Positions 15,751 through 23,312 of a DNA stretch of 64,000 nt are shown piece after piece. Source of the DNA: Cupriavidus taiwanensis LMG 19424 (GTDB taxonomy: Bacteria > Pseudomonadota > Gammaproteobacteria > Burkholderiales > Burkholderiaceae); the NCBI RefSeq assembly GCF_000069785.1, contig NC_010530.1, forward strand, positions 2,102,001-2,166,000, written 5' to 3'. The position numbers and the translations under genes are program-made. The notes under the pieces are model-generated. The model saw only the letters and a list, made by a program, of their open reading frames with translations, searched no databases and was not told the origin of the DNA. How positions within the stretch are numbered: position 1 is the first letter of the stretch; each line of letters starts with the position of its first letter.

Positions 15751-16749
15751 ATGCAGGTGATTCTTGCTCAGCCCCGGGGCTTCTGTGCCGGCGTGGTGCG
15801 CGCGATCGAAATCGTCGACCGCGCCCTCGTCAAGCACGGCGCGCCGGTGTTCGTGCGGCATGAGATCGTGCACAACAAGCACGTCGTACAGGGACTGAAG
15901 GACAAGGGCGCGCGTTTCGTCGAGGAACTGGACGAAGTGCCGGCCGGCGCGGTGACCATCTTCAGCGCGCACGGGGTGTCGCGCGAGGTCGTCGCCGATG
16001 CCAGCCAGCGCCAACTGCATGCCATTGACGCCACCTGCCCGCTGGTGATCAAGGTCCACACCCAGGGCCGCCAGTACGCGGCCAGCGGCCGCACGGTCAT
16101 CCTGATCGGCCATGCCGGCCACCCGGAGGTCGAAGGCACCATGGGCCAGATCCCCGGCAAGGTGATCCTGGTGCAGAACGAGGCCGACGTCGCCAAACTG
16201 GACCTGCCCGACGACACCCCGGTCGCCTACGTCACCCAGACCACGCTGAGCGTGGACGACACCCGCAACATCATCGCCGCGCTCGGACGGCGCTTCAGCA
16301 ACCTGGTCGGTCCCGATACGCGCGATATCTGCTATGCCACGCAGAACCGACAGAGCGCCGTGCGCGACCTGTGCAAGCTGGCCGACGTGATCCTGGTGAT
16401 CGGCGCGACCAACAGTTCCAACTCCAACCGCCTGCGCGAGATCGGCACCGAAAGCGGCGTGCCCAGCTATCTGATCGCCGAAGGCAGCGAGCTCGACCCC
16501 GCCTGGGTACGCGACGCCAACGTGGTCGGCATCACCGCGGGCGCCTCGGCCCCCGAGGCGATGGTCGAAGACGTGATCGCGGCGCTGCGCCGGCTGGGCC
16601 CGGTCGAGGTCAGCACCATGGCCGGACGCGAAGAGCATGCCGAGTTCCGGCTGCCGGCCGAGCTGGCCGACGTGAAGCCGCCACCGGCATCGCTCCAGTC
16701 CGGCACTGACGCCGTGCCGGCCCCCGCCAACGAGAACATTGCAGGCTGA
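15751..16749 (+). CDS. ispH: IspH, 4-hydroxy-3-methylbut-2-enyl diphosphate reductase, 332 aa
   Basis: Last enzyme of the MEP pathway, making IPP and DMAPP with a [4Fe-4S] cluster. The three cluster cysteines are present at the standard positions: Cys12 (RGFCAGV), Cys96 (DATCPLV) and Cys194 ([10 protein letters not shown]). The substrate motifs SAHGVS and [11 protein letters not shown] are also intact. The C-terminal ~30 residues are a Pro/Ala-rich extension. Its place at the head of a hopanoid operon, 20 bases before hpnH, suggests a copy dedicated to hopanoid precursor supply; whether another ispH exists elsewhere cannot be seen here. Confidence 0.96.
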   Translation: MQVILAQPRGFCAGVVRAIEIVDRALVKHGAPVFVRHEIVHNKHVVQGLKDKGARFVEELDEVPAGAVTIFSAHGVSREVVADASQRQLHAIDATCPLVIKVHTQGRQYAASGRTVILIGHAGHPEVEGTMGQIPGKVILVQNEADVAKLDLPDDTPVAYVTQTTLSVDDTRNIIAALGRRFSNLVGPDTRDICYATQNRQSAVRDLCKLADVILVIGATNSSNSNRLREIGTESGVPSYLIAEGSELDPAWVRDANVVGITAGASAPEAMVEDVIAALRRLGPVEVSTMAGREEHAEFRLPAELADVKPPPASLQSGTDAVPAPANENIAG

Positions 16750-16769
16750 ACCAACCAGAGGAAGCTGTC

Positions 16770-17942
16770 GTGGCCATTCCGCTCCTGCAGGTAGCCCGCG
16801 TGGGCGCCTATATCGTCGGCAAGCACCTGTCGCGGCAGAAACGCTATCCGCTTGCCCTGATGCTGGAACCGCTGTTCCGCTGCAACCTGGCGTGCTCGGG
16901 CTGCGGCAAGATCGACTACCCCGACCCCATCCTGAACCAGCGCCTGTCGGTGCAGCAATGCCTGGAGGCGGTGGACGAGTGCGGCGCCCCGGTGGTTTCC
17001 ATTGCCGGGGGCGAGCCGCTGCTGCACAAGGACATGCCGCAGATCGTGCAAGGCATCATCGAGCGGCGCAAGTTTGTCTATCTGTGCACCAATGCGCTTT
17101 TGATGGAAAAGAAGCTGGACCAGTACCAGCCCAGCCCGTATTTCATCTGGTCGGTGCACCTGGACGGCGACCGCGAAATGCACGACCGCTCGGTGTGCCA
17201 GGAAGGCGTGTACGACCGCTGCGTCGAGGCCATTCGCGCGGCCAAGGCCCGGGGCTTCCGCGTCAACATCAACTGCACGCTGTTCAACGACGCGCAGCCG
17301 GAGCGCGTGGCCAGGTTCTTCGACTCGGTCAAGGCGCTGGGCGTGGACGGCATCACCGTGTCGCCCGGCTATGCCTACGAACGCGCGCCGGACCAGCAGC
17401 ACTTCCTGAACCGCGGCAAGACCCGCCAGCTGTTCCGCGACATCCTCAGCCGCGGCCGCGCGGGCAAGAACTGGGCGTTCAGCCAGTCGACGCTGTTCCT
17501 GGACTTCCTTGCCGGCAACCAGACCTACCATTGCACGCCGTGGGGCAACCCGGCGCGCACGGTATTCGGCTGGCAGCGCCCGTGCTACCTGGTGGGCGAA
17601 GGCTATGCCGCCACCTTCCGCGAGCTGATGGAAGAGACCGACTGGGACGCCTACGGCACCGGCAACTACGAGAAATGCGCCGACTGCATGGTGCACAGCG
17701 GCTATGAAGCCACCGCCGTGGCCGACACCTTTGCCCATCCGCTCAAGGCGCTCGGCGTCAGCCTGCGCGGCGTGCGCACCAGCGGACCGATGGCGCCAGA
17801 CATTGCGCTGGACCGGCAGCGGCCGGCGGAATACGTGTTCTCGCGCCACGTCGAGATCAAGCTCGAGGAAATCCAGCGCAGCCGTCCGCCCGCCAGCCGG
17901 CCACGGCCAGCCGAGGCGTCGGCCAGCGCCACCACGCACTGA
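16770..17942 (+). CDS. hpnH: HpnH adenosylhopane synthase (radical SAM), 390 aa
   Basis: Radical SAM enzyme that joins the 5'-deoxyadenosyl radical to diploptene, giving adenosylhopane, the first side-chain step. The cluster-binding motif is Cys38-x3-Cys42-x2-Cys45 within RCNLACSGCGKIDYP. SIAGGEPLLH follows as the SAM-binding GGE block, and a C-terminal CADCMVHSGYEA cysteine pair is typical of HpnH. It starts with GTG after AGAGGAAG (16757-16764); the length matches family members. It lies between ispH and hpnI with 20- and 10-base gaps, so it is part of one transcription unit. Confidence 0.95.
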   Translation: MAIPLLQVARVGAYIVGKHLSRQKRYPLALMLEPLFRCNLACSGCGKIDYPDPILNQRLSVQQCLEAVDECGAPVVSIAGGEPLLHKDMPQIVQGIIERRKFVYLCTNALLMEKKLDQYQPSPYFIWSVHLDGDREMHDRSVCQEGVYDRCVEAIRAAKARGFRVNINCTLFNDAQPERVARFFDSVKALGVDGITVSPGYAYERAPDQQHFLNRGKTRQLFRDILSRGRAGKNWAFSQSTLFLDFLAGNQTYHCTPWGNPARTVFGWQRPCYLVGEGYAATFRELMEETDWDAYGTGNYEKCADCMVHSGYEATAVADTFAHPLKALGVSLRGVRTSGPMAPDIALDRQRPAEYVFSRHVEIKLEEIQRSRPPASRPRPAEASASATTH

Positions 17943-17952
17943 AGCGCTTGCG

Positions 17953-19179
17953 ATGGCCGCCGGACTTGCCGCCATCGTGCCCGGCGCAGCGCTGGTCTGC
18001 GTGGCGGCCGGCTATGCGCTGGCCGCGGCCTGGCTGTCGCGACGCGGGCCCGCGCCACGCGGGGCCATGGCGACCACGCCGGTCAGCGTGCTCAAGCCGC
18101 TGTGCGGCCCCGAACCGCGCCTCTACGCCAACCTGGCTACTTTCTGCCGGCAGCGGCATCCGTGCTTCCAGCTGGTGTTCGGCGTGCGCGCCGCGGACGA
18201 TCCCGCCATCGCCGTGGTCGAGCGGCTGCGGCGCGACTTCCCGGACTGCGACATCGCGCTGGTGATCGACCCGCAGGTGCACGGCAGCAACCTCAAGGTC
18301 AGCAACCTGATCAACCTGTTCCGCGCGGCCCGCCACGATGCGCTGGTCATTGCCGACAGCGACGTCGCGGTGGCGCCGGATTACCTCGCGCGCGTCACCG
18401 CGCCACTGGCAGATGCCGGCGTCGGCGTGGTGACCTGCCTGTACCGCGGCCATGCCATCGGCGGCTTCTGGTCTCGCCTCGGCGCGCAGTTCATCGACGA
18501 CTGGTTTGCCCCGGCGGTGCGCATCGCGCATGCGGGCGGCTCGCGGCGCTTTGCCTTTGGTGCGACCATCGCGCTGCGCCGCGACGCGCTCGCGGCCATC
18601 GGCGGTTTCGAAGCCGTGCGCGACCGGCTGGCGGACGACTTCTGGCTGGGCGAGCTGACGCGGCAACTTGGCTTGCGCACGGTGCTGTCGGAGGTGGTGG
18701 TGACGACCGATATCGCCGAAGACGGCTTCACGCTGCTGTGGCAGCATGAGTTGCGCTGGATGCGCACGATCGCCTCGCTGAACCCGGCGGGCTATGCGTT
18801 CAGCTTCGTCACTTTTACCTGGCCGATGCTGGCGCTGGGCATGTGGCTGGCGCCGCTGCCGCTGGTGATCACTGCGGCGGCCGTGGGCATGATCGCGCGC
18901 AGCGTGCTGGCGGGCGGCGCCGCGGCGGCATGGCGGGCACCGTTGCGCGACGGCTTGTTGCTGGCGTGCTGGGCGCTGGCGTTGGCTGGCAAGCGGGTGC
19001 GGTGGCGTGAGCAGGTGCTGTCGGTACGTGACCGGCAGCACTCCGGTCAAGCGCCTGCCCTCTCCCCCGCCATTCTCCCGCAGGCGGGAGACGGGAAAAA
19101 ACAAGCCGCCGGCGCCGCCACGAAGTCTTCTCCCAACCATGCAACGTTCACCGGCATCCAAACCAAGAGGCCGCTATGA
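17953..19179 (+). CDS. hpnI: HpnI glycosyltransferase (BHT N-acetylglucosaminyl transfer), 408 aa
   Basis: GT21-type, ceramide-glucosyltransferase-like membrane enzyme. In Burkholderia cenocepacia, HpnI adds N-acetylglucosamine to bacteriohopanetetrol. Seen: an N-terminal membrane helix, VSVLKPLCGPEPRLYANL, IADSDVAVAPDY (catalytic Asp block), DDFWLGELTRQLG and QHELRWMRT (the Q/RxxRW-like motif), then C-terminal membrane segments. After RVRWREQVLSV the protein continues with about 45 low-complexity residues (QAPALSPAILPQAGDGKKQ onward) encoded by a REP-like hairpin at 19074-19091. The stop overlaps the hpnJ start (ATGA). The tail is likely non-essential. Confidence 0.9.
   Translation: MAAGLAAIVPGAALVCVAAGYALAAAWLSRRGPAPRGAMATTPVSVLKPLCGPEPRLYANLATFCRQRHPCFQLVFGVRAADDPAIAVVERLRRDFPDCDIALVIDPQVHGSNLKVSNLINLFRAARHDALVIADSDVAVAPDYLARVTAPLADAGVGVVTCLYRGHAIGGFWSRLGAQFIDDWFAPAVRIAHAGGSRRFAFGATIALRRDALAAIGGFEAVRDRLADDFWLGELTRQLGLRTVLSEVVVTTDIAEDGFTLLWQHELRWMRTIASLNPAGYAFSFVTFTWPMLALGMWLAPLPLVITAAAVGMIARSVLAGGAAAAWRAPLRDGLLLACWALALAGKRVRWREQVLSVRDRQHSGQAPALSPAILPQAGDGKKQAAGAATKSSPNHATFTGIQTKRPL
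19074..19091. repeat. REP-like hairpin inside the 3' end of hpnI (copy 2)
   Basis: TCTCCCGC and GCGGGAGA with an AG spacer form an 8-bp hairpin. It is preceded by CCCTCTCCCCC and followed by an A-rich run. It shares words with copies at 77-96 and 59784-59795. It lies within the open reading frame and encodes part of the tail of HpnI. Confidence 0.6.
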
Positions 19180-20600
19180 AAAAAACCCTGTTCCTGCAGG
19201 CCCCGTCCTTCGACGGCTTCGACGGCGGCGCCGGCTCGCGCTACCAGGCCAAGCGCGAGATCAAGTCGTTCTGGTATCCGACCTGGCTGGCGCAGCCCGC
19301 CGCGCTGGTGCCCGGCAGCCGCGTGCTCGATGCCCCGGCCGACGGCCTGACGGTGCAGCAGACGCTGGACATCGCCGCGGACTATGAACTGGTGATCATC
19401 CACACCAGCACGCCGTCCTTCCCCACCGACGCGAAATTTGCCGAGGAACTGAAGCGGCGCCACCCCGGCGTGATGATCGGCATGGTCGGCGCCAAGCCCG
19501 CGGTCGACCCGGGCGGCACGCTGGGCGCAAGCGACGCCATCGACTTCGTCTGCCGCGAGGAGTTCGACTACACCTGCCAGGACGTGGCCGCGGGCAAGCC
19601 GCTCGGCGACATCCTGGGGCTCAGCTACCGCCTGCCGGACGGCTCGCTCGAACACAACGGCCAGCGTCCGATGATCGAGAACATGGACGAGCTGCCGTTC
19701 GTGGCGCCGGTCTACCAGCGCGACCTGAAGATCGAGAACTACTTCATCGGCTACCTGAAGCATCCTTACGTGTCGATCTACACCGGCCGCGGCTGCCGTT
19801 CGCGCTGCACCTTCTGCCTGTGGCCGCAGACCGTGGGCGGGCACCGCTACCGCACGCGCTCGGCCGCCAGCGTGATCGCCGAGGTGAAATGGATCAAGGA
19901 GAACATGCCCGAGGTCAAGGAGATCATGTTCGACGACGACACCTTCACCGACTTCAAGCCGCGCGTGGAAGAAATCGCGCGCGGGCTGGGCCAGCTGGGC
20001 GTGACGTGGTCGTGCAACGCCAAGGCCAACGTGCCGTACAGCACGCTCAAGATCATGAAGGAGAACGGGCTGCGCCTGCTGCTGGTGGGCTATGAGTCCG
20101 GCGACGACCAGATCCTGCTGAATATCAAGAAGGGGCTGCGCACCGATATCGCGCGCCGCTTCACGGAAGACTGCCGCAAGCTCGGCATCCAGATCCACGG
20201 CACCTTCATCCTGGGCCTGCCGGGCGAGACGCGCGAGACCATCGAAAAGACCATCGAGTACGCCAAGGAAATCAACCCGCACACCATCCAGGTCTCGCTG
20301 GCCGCGCCCTATCCCGGCACCACGCTTTACCGCCAGGCGGTGGAGAATGGCTGGCTCGAGGAGAACAAGGTCATCAACCTGGTCAACGACCAGGGTGTGC
20401 AGCTGGCGGCCATCAGCTATCCGCACTTGTCGAAGGAAGACATCTACCACGGCGTCGAGACCTTCTACAAGCGCTTCTACTTCCGCCCCGGCAAGATCTG
20501 GGAGATCGTGCGCGAGATGCTCGGCAGCTGGGACATGATGAAGCGGCGCCTGCGCGAAGGCGTGGAGTTCTTCCGCTTCCTGCGCTCGCACGAGGCCTGA
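19176..20600 (+). CDS. hpnJ: HpnJ B12-binding-domain radical SAM protein, 474 aa
   Basis: In Burkholderia, HpnJ is needed to convert BHT glucosamine to BHT cyclitol ether, a ring contraction. The N-terminal half is a cobalamin-binding-like Rossmann domain (TVQQTLDIAADYELVIIHTS, then VGAKPAVDPGG). The radical SAM motif is Cys207-x3-Cys211-x2-Cys214 (TGRGCRSRCTFCLWPQ). Downstream blocks EIMFDDDTFTDFKPRVEEIA, LLVGYESGDDQILLNIKKG and HGTFILGLPGETRET are standard B12-radical SAM elements. ATG overlaps the hpnI stop, so translation is coupled. Length is normal. Confidence 0.94.
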   Translation: MKKTLFLQAPSFDGFDGGAGSRYQAKREIKSFWYPTWLAQPAALVPGSRVLDAPADGLTVQQTLDIAADYELVIIHTSTPSFPTDAKFAEELKRRHPGVMIGMVGAKPAVDPGGTLGASDAIDFVCREEFDYTCQDVAAGKPLGDILGLSYRLPDGSLEHNGQRPMIENMDELPFVAPVYQRDLKIENYFIGYLKHPYVSIYTGRGCRSRCTFCLWPQTVGGHRYRTRSAASVIAEVKWIKENMPEVKEIMFDDDTFTDFKPRVEEIARGLGQLGVTWSCNAKANVPYSTLKIMKENGLRLLLVGYESGDDQILLNIKKGLRTDIARRFTEDCRKLGIQIHGTFILGLPGETRETIEKTIEYAKEINPHTIQVSLAAPYPGTTLYRQAVENGWLEENKVINLVNDQGVQLAAISYPHLSKEDIYHGVETFYKRFYFRPGKIWEIVREMLGSWDMMKRRLREGVEFFRFLRSHEA

Positions 20601-20611
20601 TCCTGGCCCGT

Positions 20612-21466
20612 GTGCTTTCCGGTGCGACGCAACGCGCGCTGATCGTTACCGCCGACGACTTCGGGCTGCACCCGGCCGTCAACGAAGCGGTGGAACTGGC
20701 CCACCGCGACGGCGTGCTCAACGCCGCCAGCCTGATGGTGGGCGCGCCCGCGATGGCGGACGCGGTGGCGCGCGCGCGCCGGCTGCCCGCGTTGCGCGTG
20801 GGGCTGCACGTGGTGCTGGCCGACGGACCGGCCACGCTGCCGCGCGCGCGCATTCCCGCGCTGGTGGATGCGCATGGCCGCTTCGGCTCGGCCATGGCGC
20901 TGGACGGCTGCCGCTTCTTCTTCCTGCCCGCGGTGCGCCGCCAGCTTGCCGCGGAAATCCGGGCGCAGTTCGAGGCCTTCGCCGCCACGGGCCTGCCGCT
21001 GGACCACGTCAATACGCACAAGCACTTCCACCTGCATCCGACCGTGCTGTCGCTGATCCTGTCGATCGGGCGCGAGTACGGGCTGCGCGCGATGCGGCTG
21101 CCGCGCGAGGCCGGCGCACCGTGGCCATTGCGCCCGTGGCTGGCGCTGCTGCGCCGCCGGCTGGACCGCGCCGGCATTGCGCACAACGACTACGTGGTCG
21201 GCATCGCGCGCAGCGGCCAGATGGATGAGGCCGCGCTGCTGCAGGCGCTGGCGCAACTGCCCGCGGGCGTGGGCGAAATCTACCTGCACCCGGCGGTGGT
21301 TTCCGGCGCGGCCATCGCGCCGTCGATGCGCGCTTACCGCCATGCCGACGAGCTCGCCGCGCTGCTGTCGCCGCGCGTGCGCGCCGCCCTGGAGCGGGCG
21401 GCCAGCCGGCGCGGCGGCTTTGCCGATGTGCTCGGCGGCAACATGCTTGCTGACGATTGCCGATGA
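20612..21466 (+). CDS. hpnK: HpnK YdjC-family deacetylase, 284 aa
   Basis: ChbG/YdjC-type carbohydrate deacetylase. In the Burkholderia pathway HpnK removes the acetyl group from the N-acetylglucosaminyl-BHT made by HpnI. The metal-binding TADDFGLHP block near residue 13 and the histidine cluster HVNTHKHFHLHPTV (about residue 130) are intact, and EIYLHPAV is the third conserved block. The start is GTG at 20612, giving VLSGATQRALIVTADD; no better start lies closer to the conserved core. Coupled at its end to hpnL by ATGA overlap. Confidence 0.92.
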   Translation: MLSGATQRALIVTADDFGLHPAVNEAVELAHRDGVLNAASLMVGAPAMADAVARARRLPALRVGLHVVLADGPATLPRARIPALVDAHGRFGSAMALDGCRFFFLPAVRRQLAAEIRAQFEAFAATGLPLDHVNTHKHFHLHPTVLSLILSIGREYGLRAMRLPREAGAPWPLRPWLALLRRRLDRAGIAHNDYVVGIARSGQMDEAALLQALAQLPAGVGEIYLHPAVVSGAAIAPSMRAYRHADELAALLSPRVRAALERAASRRGGFADVLGGNMLADDCR

Positions 21467-22470
21467 AACACCTGGCTTACCTGACCGGACTGCTCGGACT
21501 GCTGGCGCTGACCGCGCTGGTGATCCACCAGGGCGCCGGCGATATCGCCGCCGTCATGGCTCAGGGCGGCTGGCCGCTGTTGCTGCTGGTGCCGCTGCAC
21601 GCGCTGCCGCTGCTGCTCGACGCGCAGGGCTGGCGCGTGCTGCTGGCGTCCGCCGATCCCGACGAGCATGCCGGCGTCGGCTTCCTGTGGTGGGTCGCCG
21701 CCGTGCGCGAGGCGGTCGGCCGCCTGCTGCCCACCGTCGGCGTGGGCGGCGAGCTGGTCGGCATCCGCCTGACGCGGCTGCGCATCCGCGACACCACCGC
21801 GGTGACCGCCAGCGTGGTGGTTGAAGTGATGCTGACGATGTTCTCGCAATACCTGTTCGCGGCCGCCGGCGTACTGATGCTGGTGGCCGCGCTGCGGCAG
21901 AGCGCCAGCGCGTGGATCATCCTGTCCGGCTTGCTGCTGTCGCTGCCGGTGCCGGTGCTGTTCGCGCTGTCGCTGCGCCACGCCGCCTTGTTCGAAAAGC
22001 TGGAAGGCGCGGCGCGCCGGCTGTTCGGCGCCGACCACCGCATCGTCGCGATGATCGACGGCGCGCGGCTGGACGCGCAAATCCGCGTCCTCAACCAGCG
22101 CCACCGCGAACTGGCGAAGGCCTTGTGCTGGCAACTGGCCGGACTGGTCAGCGGCACGCTGGAAATCTGGCTGGCGCTGTGGCTGCTGGGCCATCCGGTG
22201 CCGCTCTGGCAGGCGCTGGCGATCGAGTCGCTGACCCAGGCCGCGCGCCATGTGGCCTTCTTCGTACCGGCCGGGCTGGGCGTGCAGGAAGCCGTGGTGC
22301 TGCTGCTGGGCCAGGTGCTCGGGATCGACGCCCAGGTGGCGCTGGCACTGGCGCTGGTCAAGCGCGCGCGCGAGATCCTGTTCGGGGTGCCGGCGCTGCT
22401 GTCATGGCAGTGGGTGGAACTGCGCCGCTGGCGGCGCGCGCGGGCCGCGCCCGGGCGCGGGCATCCCTAG
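21463..22470 (+). CDS. hpnL: HpnL-type integral membrane protein (LPG synthase TM family), 335 aa
   Basis: Polytopic inner-membrane protein of the UPF0104/lysylphosphatidylglycerol-synthase transmembrane family, with about seven or eight hydrophobic segments. The motif GRLLPTVGVGGELVGIRLT (about residue 86) and the C-terminal HVAFFVPAGLGVQEAVVLLL are typical. HpnL's role is not established; a part in hopanoid flipping or transfer is often proposed. The ATG at 21463 overlaps the hpnK stop, which is why I prefer it to the TTG six bases upstream. It ends convergent to hpnM, 19 bases away. Confidence 0.88.
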   Translation: MKHLAYLTGLLGLLALTALVIHQGAGDIAAVMAQGGWPLLLLVPLHALPLLLDAQGWRVLLASADPDEHAGVGFLWWVAAVREAVGRLLPTVGVGGELVGIRLTRLRIRDTTAVTASVVVEVMLTMFSQYLFAAAGVLMLVAALRQSASAWIILSGLLLSLPVPVLFALSLRHAALFEKLEGAARRLFGADHRIVAMIDGARLDAQIRVLNQRHRELAKALCWQLAGLVSGTLEIWLALWLLGHPVPLWQALAIESLTQAARHVAFFVPAGLGVQEAVVLLLGQVLGIDAQVALALALVKRAREILFGVPALLSWQWVELRRWRRARAAPGRGHP

Positions 22471-22489
22471 CGCGGCGGCGCACGCCTAC

Positions 22490-23134
22490 TCAGGTCTCGG
22501 CGGCCTGGCGCGCGTTGTGCGTGGTCAGGTACTTCACCAGCCCGTCAATGCCGTTGCGCGCGACGATATCGGCAAACTGCTTGCGGTACACCTCGATCAG
22601 CCACGCCCCCATCATGTTGATGTCATAGATCTTCCAGCCCGTCGCCGAGCGCTGCAGCCGGTAGTCGATCTGCATCTCGTCGGCGTTGTTGATCACGCGC
22701 GTCTGCACCACCACATCGGTAGCGCCGCCGGCGGCGCTGGCCGGCTGGTAGCGGAACTTGACGTTCTGCTCGCGCAATTGCGCCAGCGATACCGCATAGC
22801 TGCGCACCAGCAGCGTCTGGAACTGCTCGTACAACTGTTGCTGCTGCTCCGGCGTGGCCGTGCGCCAGGCACTGCCCAGCGCCAGCCGCGTGGTGCGCTG
22901 GAAATCGGTGTAGGGCAGGAACTGCTTCTGCACGACCGCGGTGATCTTGCCGAGGTCGCCGGCACGGGTCTCGGGCTGCGACTGGATGGCGCCGATCACG
23001 CCTTCCACCGCGGCCTGCACCAGCCGCTCGGGACTGGCGCGCAGGTCGCCGGGCTGGACGGCCTGGGCGTGCACGACGGATGCCATGGCCATCGCCGCAA
23101 GCGGCGCCACGGATAGCAAACGGTGAATCGTCAT
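22490..23134 (-). CDS. hpnM: HpnM, MlaC/Ttg2D-like periplasmic lipid-binding protein, 214 aa
   Basis: Periplasmic phospholipid- or hopanoid-binding protein of the MlaC (Tol_Tol_Ttg2) family. The signal peptide MTIHRLLSVAPLAAMAMASVVHAQA is cleaved near AQA. The mature part shows the family pattern: LPYTDFQRTTRLALGSAWRTA, then QQQQLYEQFQTLLVRSYAVSL, VQTRVINNADEMQIDYRLQ and WKIYDINMMGAWLIEVYRKQF. Length matches. Unusually it is on the strand opposite to hpnL and hpnN, between them. A TATACA -10-like box on the minus strand lies at 23208-23213, about 75 bases before the start. Confidence 0.9.
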   Translation of the reverse strand: MTIHRLLSVAPLAAMAMASVVHAQAVQPGDLRASPERLVQAAVEGVIGAIQSQPETRAGDLGKITAVVQKQFLPYTDFQRTTRLALGSAWRTATPEQQQQLYEQFQTLLVRSYAVSLAQLREQNVKFRYQPASAAGGATDVVVQTRVINNADEMQIDYRLQRSATGWKIYDINMMGAWLIEVYRKQFADIVARNGIDGLVKYLTTHNARQAAET

Positions 23135-23241
23135 GGATGCAAGAGCGGGGAAATCACAGAGGGGGTAAGGCGCGGCGCCGCGATCGACGCTGGGCACCGG
23201 CCGACAGTGTATAGCGGATCCGCGCGCATCGCGGCCGCTTC

Positions 23242-23266
23242 CGTGCCGCATGGCGCATGCGGCACG
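23242..23266. promoter_or_regulatory. 11-bp inverted repeat between hpnM and hpnN
   Basis: CGTGCCGCATG, a GCG spacer, then the exact complement CATGCGGCACG. It overlaps the expected -35 position of hpnN, whose -10 (TATACT, 23278-23283) follows 11 bases later, and it is also upstream of the hpnM -10. This is a strong candidate for an operator that controls both divergent genes. Confidence 0.65.
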
Positions 23267-23277
23267 GCGCCAGCCGA

Positions 23278-23283
23278 TATACT
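23278..23283 (+). promoter_or_regulatory. -10 box TATACT of hpnN
   Basis: Near-consensus sigma70 -10 hexamer 29 bases before the hpnN start codon. No good -35 is visible; that position is occupied by the inverted repeat at 23242-23266. Confidence 0.5.
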
Positions 23284-23312
23284 CGCGGTTCGTGCTCCTT
23301 CCGGATCCGTCC

